Below the pieces are notes generated by a model, which saw nothing but the letters and a program-made list of their open reading frames with translations, was not told the origin of the DNA and did not search any database. Below, in pieces: positions 60,313-64,000 of a stretch of DNA of 64,000 nt. The first letter of the stretch is position 1. Every line of letters begins with the position of its first letter. This DNA comes from Cellvibrio polysaccharolyticus (lineage in GTDB: Bacteria; Pseudomonadota; Gammaproteobacteria; Pseudomonadales; Cellvibrionaceae): assembly GCF_015182315.1 (NCBI RefSeq), contig NZ_PRDL01000001.1, forward strand, positions 3,038,001 through 3,102,000. The letters run 5' to 3'. Made by a program: the position numbers and the translations under genes.

Positions 60313-61947
60313 ATGATTCGTATTTCCGAGCTCGCGTTATCGCTTGAGCACACCCCCGAACAACTGCGCGATGCCGTGATCAAGCGGCTGCAAATTCCCG
60401 CCGATGCCCTGCTCGACATGCTGGTTTTCAAGCGCAGCTACGACGCCCGCAAGAAAAACACCGAAATCACCTTTGTTTATATTCTGCATGTCACCGTTAA
60501 AGACGAAACCAAGGTGCTGGCCCGTTTCGCGGATGACCAGCATGTGCGCCCTGCGCCGGATACCGAATACCACCCGGTGGGACATGCGCCCGCCGGTTTG
60601 ACCGAACGCCCGCTGGTGGTCGGCTTTGGCCCTTGCGGGCTTTTTGCTGCGCTGTTGCTGGCACAAATGGGCTTTAAACCGATTGTGCTGGAGCGCGGCA
60701 AAGAAGTACGCCAGCGCACCAAGGACACCTGGGCGCTGTGGCGTAACAAAGTATTAAGCCCCGAGTCCAACGTGCAATTTGGTGAAGGCGGTGCCGGGCT
60801 GTTTTCTGACGGCAAGCTGTACAGCCAGATCAAAGACCCGAAATTCTACGGTCGCAAAGTGATGCAGGAGTTTGTGCGGGCTGGCGCCCCGGAAGAAATT
60901 CTCTACGTAAGTAAGCCGCACATTGGTACCTTCCGGTTGACCGGTGTGGTTTCTGCCATGCGCGAGGAGATCAAAGCGCTGGGTGGTGAAGTGCGCTTTG
61001 AACAAAAGGTGACTGACCTGCTGTTAAAAGACGACCAGATAGAAGGCGTTGTGCTGGCCAACGGCGAAGTTTTGCACAGCCGCCATGTGGTGATGGCCCT
61101 TGGCCACAGCGCCCGCGATACCTTTCGCATGCTGCACAGCCGCGAGGTATTTATGGAAGCCAAGCCATTTGCCATCGGTTTCCGTATTGAACACCCGCAG
61201 TCATTGATTGATAAGGCGCGCCTCGGCAAATATGCCGGCCACGATGCCTTGGGCGCTGCCGATTACAAACTGGTATATCACGCTAAAAATGGCCGTGCGG
61301 TGTACAGCTTTTGTATGTGCCCTGGCGGTACCGTGGTGGCGGCGACCTCCGAGCCGGAGCGAGTGGTTACTAACGGCATGAGCCAATACTCCCGGAATGA
61401 ACGCAACGCCAACGCCGGTATTGTGGTGGGTATTAACCCCAATGAAGATTTCCCCGGCAACCCGCTGGGCGGCATTGAGTTTCAGGAGCAACTGGAATCT
61501 CGCGCCTATGAACTGGGCGGTAAAGATTACTGCGCACCAGGCCAGTTGGTGGGTGACTTTATACGCGGTAAAGCATCCACCACATTGGGCGACGTAGAAC
61601 CTTCCTATAAACCCGGCGTATTGCTCGGCGACCTGGCACCCTCTTTACCGGAATACGCCATCACCGCCATTCGCGAAGCCCTGCCCGCTTTCGGCAAACA
61701 GATTCGCGGCTTTGACCGGCCCGATGCAGTGCTGACCGGCGTAGAAACCCGAACCTCTTCACCGGTGCGCATCACCCGTGATAACGACAGCTTGCAAAGC
61801 CTGAATGTACGTGGGCTTTTCCCGGCTGGCGAAGGCGCCGGTTATGCCGGCGGTATTTTGTCGGCGGGTGTGGATGGTGTTCGTATCGCGGAAGCCGTAG
61901 CGCGTTCCATGCTGGAAAACGCTTCCCACCAGGAAAGCCGGTCATGA
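60313..61947 (+). CDS. FAD-dependent dehydrogenase (COG2509-like)
   Basis: Flavoprotein of 544 residues. An N-terminal ~95-residue region with MIRISELALSLEHTPEQLRD and KRSYDARKK precedes the Rossmann-fold FAD motif VVGFGPCGLFAALLLAQMG at about residues 102-120. Further motifs are QFGEGGAGLFSDGKL and the C-terminal FPAGEGAGYAGGILSAGVDG. These match a widespread family of uncharacterised NAD(P)/FAD oxidoreductases. The substrate is unknown. Its stop overlaps the SpoU methyltransferase start (ATGA), so the two are coupled. Confidence 0.9.
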   Translation: MIRISELALSLEHTPEQLRDAVIKRLQIPADALLDMLVFKRSYDARKKNTEITFVYILHVTVKDETKVLARFADDQHVRPAPDTEYHPVGHAPAGLTERPLVVGFGPCGLFAALLLAQMGFKPIVLERGKEVRQRTKDTWALWRNKVLSPESNVQFGEGGAGLFSDGKLYSQIKDPKFYGRKVMQEFVRAGAPEEILYVSKPHIGTFRLTGVVSAMREEIKALGGEVRFEQKVTDLLLKDDQIEGVVLANGEVLHSRHVVMALGHSARDTFRMLHSREVFMEAKPFAIGFRIEHPQSLIDKARLGKYAGHDALGAADYKLVYHAKNGRAVYSFCMCPGGTVVAATSEPERVVTNGMSQYSRNERNANAGIVVGINPNEDFPGNPLGGIEFQEQLESRAYELGGKDYCAPGQLVGDFIRGKASTTLGDVEPSYKPGVLLGDLAPSLPEYAITAIREALPAFGKQIRGFDRPDAVLTGVETRTSSPVRITRDNDSLQSLNVRGLFPAGEGAGYAGGILSAGVDGVRIAEAVARSMLENASHQESRS

Positions 61948-62675
61948 AAGTTGATGACGCAAAAAAATTACACCAGAAAAAATACCGCCAGGAGTTGGGT
62001 CACTTTCTGGTAGAAGGCGAACATCTGATTCTGGAATTGCAAAAAGCGGCGTTAACCAACCCGGCATTACAAAAAAGCCGCCTGTTTGTTACCGAGCGCC
62101 ACGCGAATTGGCAAAGCCCTTTTCACATCACCGTGATCGGTGAAAAACAAATGGCGCAACTGAGCGATACCAAAACACCGCAAGGCATTGTTGCGGTTGT
62201 GCCCTTACCGCAACCGACCAGCCAGCAAGCTGACGAGCGCGCTGTTTACCTGTACGAGATTCAGGACCCGGGCAACCTGGGTACTATTTTGCGCACCCTG
62301 GGGTGGTTTGGTAATTTCCGTTGTTTGATCAGCCCCAATGCCACCGACCCCTGGAGCCCGAAAGCCGTTCGCTCCAGTATGGGCGCAATTTTTCATGTGC
62401 CGGTTGAGCTGGATGTGCCCTTGCAATCGCTGGCGAACCGCTACCAGAATATTGCTTCATTGGATATGCATGGCGAGCCGGTTTATAGCGCTGCCTTTAA
62501 ACGCAGCGATTGCCTGATCTTTGGTAATGAGGCACGGGGTATTCCGGCAGATTTGCAAAGCCATTTAACCATTAAGCCGTTTACCATTCACGGCAGCCCG
62601 GTTATTGAATCGCTGAATCTTGCCAGCGCGGTTAATATTGGCATTTACGAATTGACCCGCCCCACCAACAACTGA
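61944..62675 (+). CDS. SpoU/TrmH-family RNA 2'-O-methyltransferase
   Basis: A 243-residue SPOUT methyltransferase. The three motifs are visible: EIQDPGNLGTILRTLGWFG, IFGNEARGIPADL and VIESLNLASAVNIGIYEL, forming the trefoil-knot SAM site. The N-terminal ~90 residues (YRQELGHFLVEGEHLILEL) form an RNA-binding L30e-like domain typical of the TrmH/RlmB subgroup. The target nucleotide (rRNA or tRNA ribose) cannot be assigned. It overlaps the FAD dehydrogenase gene by 4 nt. Confidence 0.93.
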   Translation: MKVDDAKKLHQKKYRQELGHFLVEGEHLILELQKAALTNPALQKSRLFVTERHANWQSPFHITVIGEKQMAQLSDTKTPQGIVAVVPLPQPTSQQADERAVYLYEIQDPGNLGTILRTLGWFGNFRCLISPNATDPWSPKAVRSSMGAIFHVPVELDVPLQSLANRYQNIASLDMHGEPVYSAAFKRSDCLIFGNEARGIPADLQSHLTIKPFTIHGSPVIESLNLASAVNIGIYELTRPTNN

Positions 62676-62713
62676 TTCCGGCTGTTATTTTTTAACGCGA
62701 CCACAGGGATATT

Positions 62714-63103
62714 ATGATGAAAAAACCTTTAGTTATTTTACCGGCGATTAATCTGGTTATTGCTTTGTGTTTCGCTGTGGTGGCTGGCGATCAGATTAAA
62801 GGCACCGGCGTTGCTTACTATTTGCTGGCGACCATTATTGCCTTGCCCGCAATTATTACTCTGAACCAGCACCGTGCCATGCTGAAATTTGCCCGGTTGT
62901 TTTTATTTACCGGCGCTTTGTTTACTGCCTTTTTTGCGATTTTCAGTTTGGCTGGCTTTTTAAATATCTCCCGAGTACCCGGTGCATCTTTATGGCACAC
63001 GATTTTATATACGGTGTTGTGTGTTTATTTGCTGGGGTTTAAGGGGTATTTGAATGTGTATGAAGAAGAGAATTTTGGTACTGCGGATAATGAGCAAAAT
63101 TAA
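62714..63103 (+). CDS. Small four-helix membrane protein
   Basis: A 129-residue protein with four hydrophobic segments (about 7-25, 33-50, 61-84, 95-112) and an acidic cytosolic tail YEEENFGTADNEQN. I do not recognise a family. CAGGG lies before the ATG pair at 62714/62717; the first was taken. It follows the SpoU gene by 38 bp and may be the last gene of that operon, before a palindromic element. Confidence 0.65.
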   Translation: MMKKPLVILPAINLVIALCFAVVAGDQIKGTGVAYYLLATIIALPAIITLNQHRAMLKFARLFLFTGALFTAFFAIFSLAGFLNISRVPGASLWHTILYTVLCVYLLGFKGYLNVYEEENFGTADNEQN

Positions 63104-63147
63104 AGAGTTTCAGATAATCTGACCAAGTGCCATATGTCCGTTTGCCA

Positions 63148-63237
63148 TTAGGCTACCTGTTCCAAAAACACATAAATACGTCCCTGTAGTTCCGACGGGT
63201 CATCCCTGACCCGACGGTTTTGGAACAGGTAGCCTAA
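63148..63237 (-). repeat. 90-bp palindromic intergenic element, copy B
   Basis: Perfectly complementary 20-bp arms (63148-63167, 63218-63237) enclose a 50-bp core homologous to copy A at 2966-3055 in the opposite orientation. Outer arm sequences differ between copies but each is self-complementary, and the inner hairpin changes from CGAGTCA/TGACTCG to CGGGTCA/TGACCCG. It lies between convergent genes, as does copy A. Confidence 0.85.
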
Positions 63238-63369
63238 CACCAAACTCGATCCGTATTTAGCTGAAATGTTTTTGCCATATGCGAAATAAAAAATCAAAAA
63301 ATCTGGCACTTACAAATACCAGCTTTTCGTCTATCAATTGCCTTGCGTTTAACTCACTTTATTTTCCAG

Positions 63370-64000
63370 CTACTTTCCAAAAATAGACTGCCAGATAATG
63401 TCGTGCACTTCATTGGCGGCGATGGTTTCGGCCGCGCCTTCTGCGCCGATCAATACCGGTTGGTAACGCTCTTCTACCCGATGTGAACCATGAGAGCCTT
63501 TTACCAAAGTGGCATCCAGCGGAATAACATCCATGGCGTAACGGAAGCCGAGTTTTTTCTTGAGCAACAACCAGGCTGCACGCAGTTTGGATGAGAGGAA
63601 CATTTCTACCGGGTCGTAACCCGGTTTTTTGTGGATATCTACCGCGCGAGCATAGTCAGGTGCTTTGGCATCGTCCAACCAAAAATAATAGGTAAACCAG
63701 CTATCGGGCTCCGCCATTACCACCAGATCACCGGCGCGCTCATGGTTGATATGGTGGGCGATTTTTTCGGTGGTATCCCACACCTCGGCAATGCCTGGCA
63801 CACCGGTTAATAACTTTTTAACGTGCGCTTTGGTGGCTTCGTCGCGGGTATAAATATGCGCAACCTGGTGGTCTGCAACGGCAAAGGCTTGTGATGCGCC
63901 AGCGTCCAGTAATTCCAGGCCGCGCTCGATGCGGATGCCGAGCAAACCTTCGTTACGCAACAAACGGTTGATATGCACCGGGCGATTTACTGGCACGATG
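63370..64000 (-). CDS. Alkaline phosphatase/nucleotide pyrophosphatase-family protein, 5' end outside window
   Basis: C-terminal part (about 210 residues) of a type I phosphodiesterase/nucleotide pyrophosphatase-like metalloenzyme. Visible family pieces are VADHQVAHIYTRD, LVVMAEPDSWFTYYFWLDDAKAPDYAR and the metal-site His-bearing LVKGSHGSHRVEERYQPVLI. These agree with predicted AP-superfamily phosphodiesterases. The catalytic Thr/Ser and first metal ligands lie upstream, beyond the window edge. The in-frame ATG at 63996 is unlikely to be the real start because the family is about twice as long. Confidence 0.8.
   Translation of the reverse strand, partial: IVPVNRPVHINRLLRNEGLLGIRIERGLELLDAGASQAFAVADHQVAHIYTRDEATKAHVKKLLTGVPGIAEVWDTTEKIAHHINHERAGDLVVMAEPDSWFTYYFWLDDAKAPDYARAVDIHKKPGYDPVEMFLSSKLRAAWLLLKKKLGFRYAMDVIPLDATLVKGSHGSHRVEERYQPVLIGAEGAAETIAANEVHDIIWQSIFGK

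Overview
The window looks like a chromosomal segment from a Cellvibrio-like gammaproteobacterium (Cellvibrionaceae). The grounds are a family 1 pectate lyase lipoprotein with a poly-serine linker, five TonB-dependent receptors including a CarA type, divergent metR/metE, roughly 50% GC, and gammaproteobacterial housekeeping genes (rlmE, pdxH, a DAHP synthase). The genus is an inference from gene content, not from a marker gene.

Layout. 1-2.9 kb: a two-component system (partial kinase plus OmpR-type regulator) divergent from a DUF5666 lipoprotein. 3.1-4.5 kb: a LysR regulator divergent from a PACE-type efflux protein. 4.6-8.2 kb: metR/metE. 8.3-18 kb: an iron-uptake block with a DUF4198 protein, a FecI-like sigma / FecR / TonB receptor cassette, and a piuC-hydroxyacid oxidase pair divergent from a Fiu-like receptor, with Fur-box-like sites. 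18-21.6 kb: multicopper oxidase and tyrosinase. 22-30 kb: a two-partner secretion pair whose 2068-residue exoprotein ends in an OmpA-like domain. 30.2-31.5 kb: small membrane/envelope proteins. 32-37.6 kb: carbonic anhydrase, pectate lyase, CarA-type receptor. 38-48.7 kb: two more sigma/FecR/receptor cassettes; one is preceded by a Fur-box-like site, a small ORF and a CysH-like reductase, and it carries a His-rich periplasmic protein. 48.8-51.2 kb: a DAHP synthase with an apparent aromatic-codon leader peptide and attenuator, then VOC and PdxH-like genes. 51.2-57.4 kb: an accessory region in which a MerR/DUF2938/DUF2798 cassette is duplicated around lower-GC genes and an IS3-family element. 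57.4-64 kb: Nudix, LOG, XRE-type regulator, RlmE, FAD dehydrogenase, SpoU methyltransferase, small membrane protein and a partial phosphodiesterase.

Functionally the window is dominated by iron and siderophore acquisition: three sigma/anti-sigma-controlled receptors plus one Fur-type receptor. A pectin-uptake locus, copper oxidases and a surface exoprotein sit between these. The most notable signals are the attenuator in front of DAHP synthase, the exoprotein with an OmpA-like C-terminus, a pair of 90-bp palindromic elements with compensatory changes, a 38-bp palindromic repeat series upstream of the CarA-type receptor, and the duplicated cassette around the insertion element.
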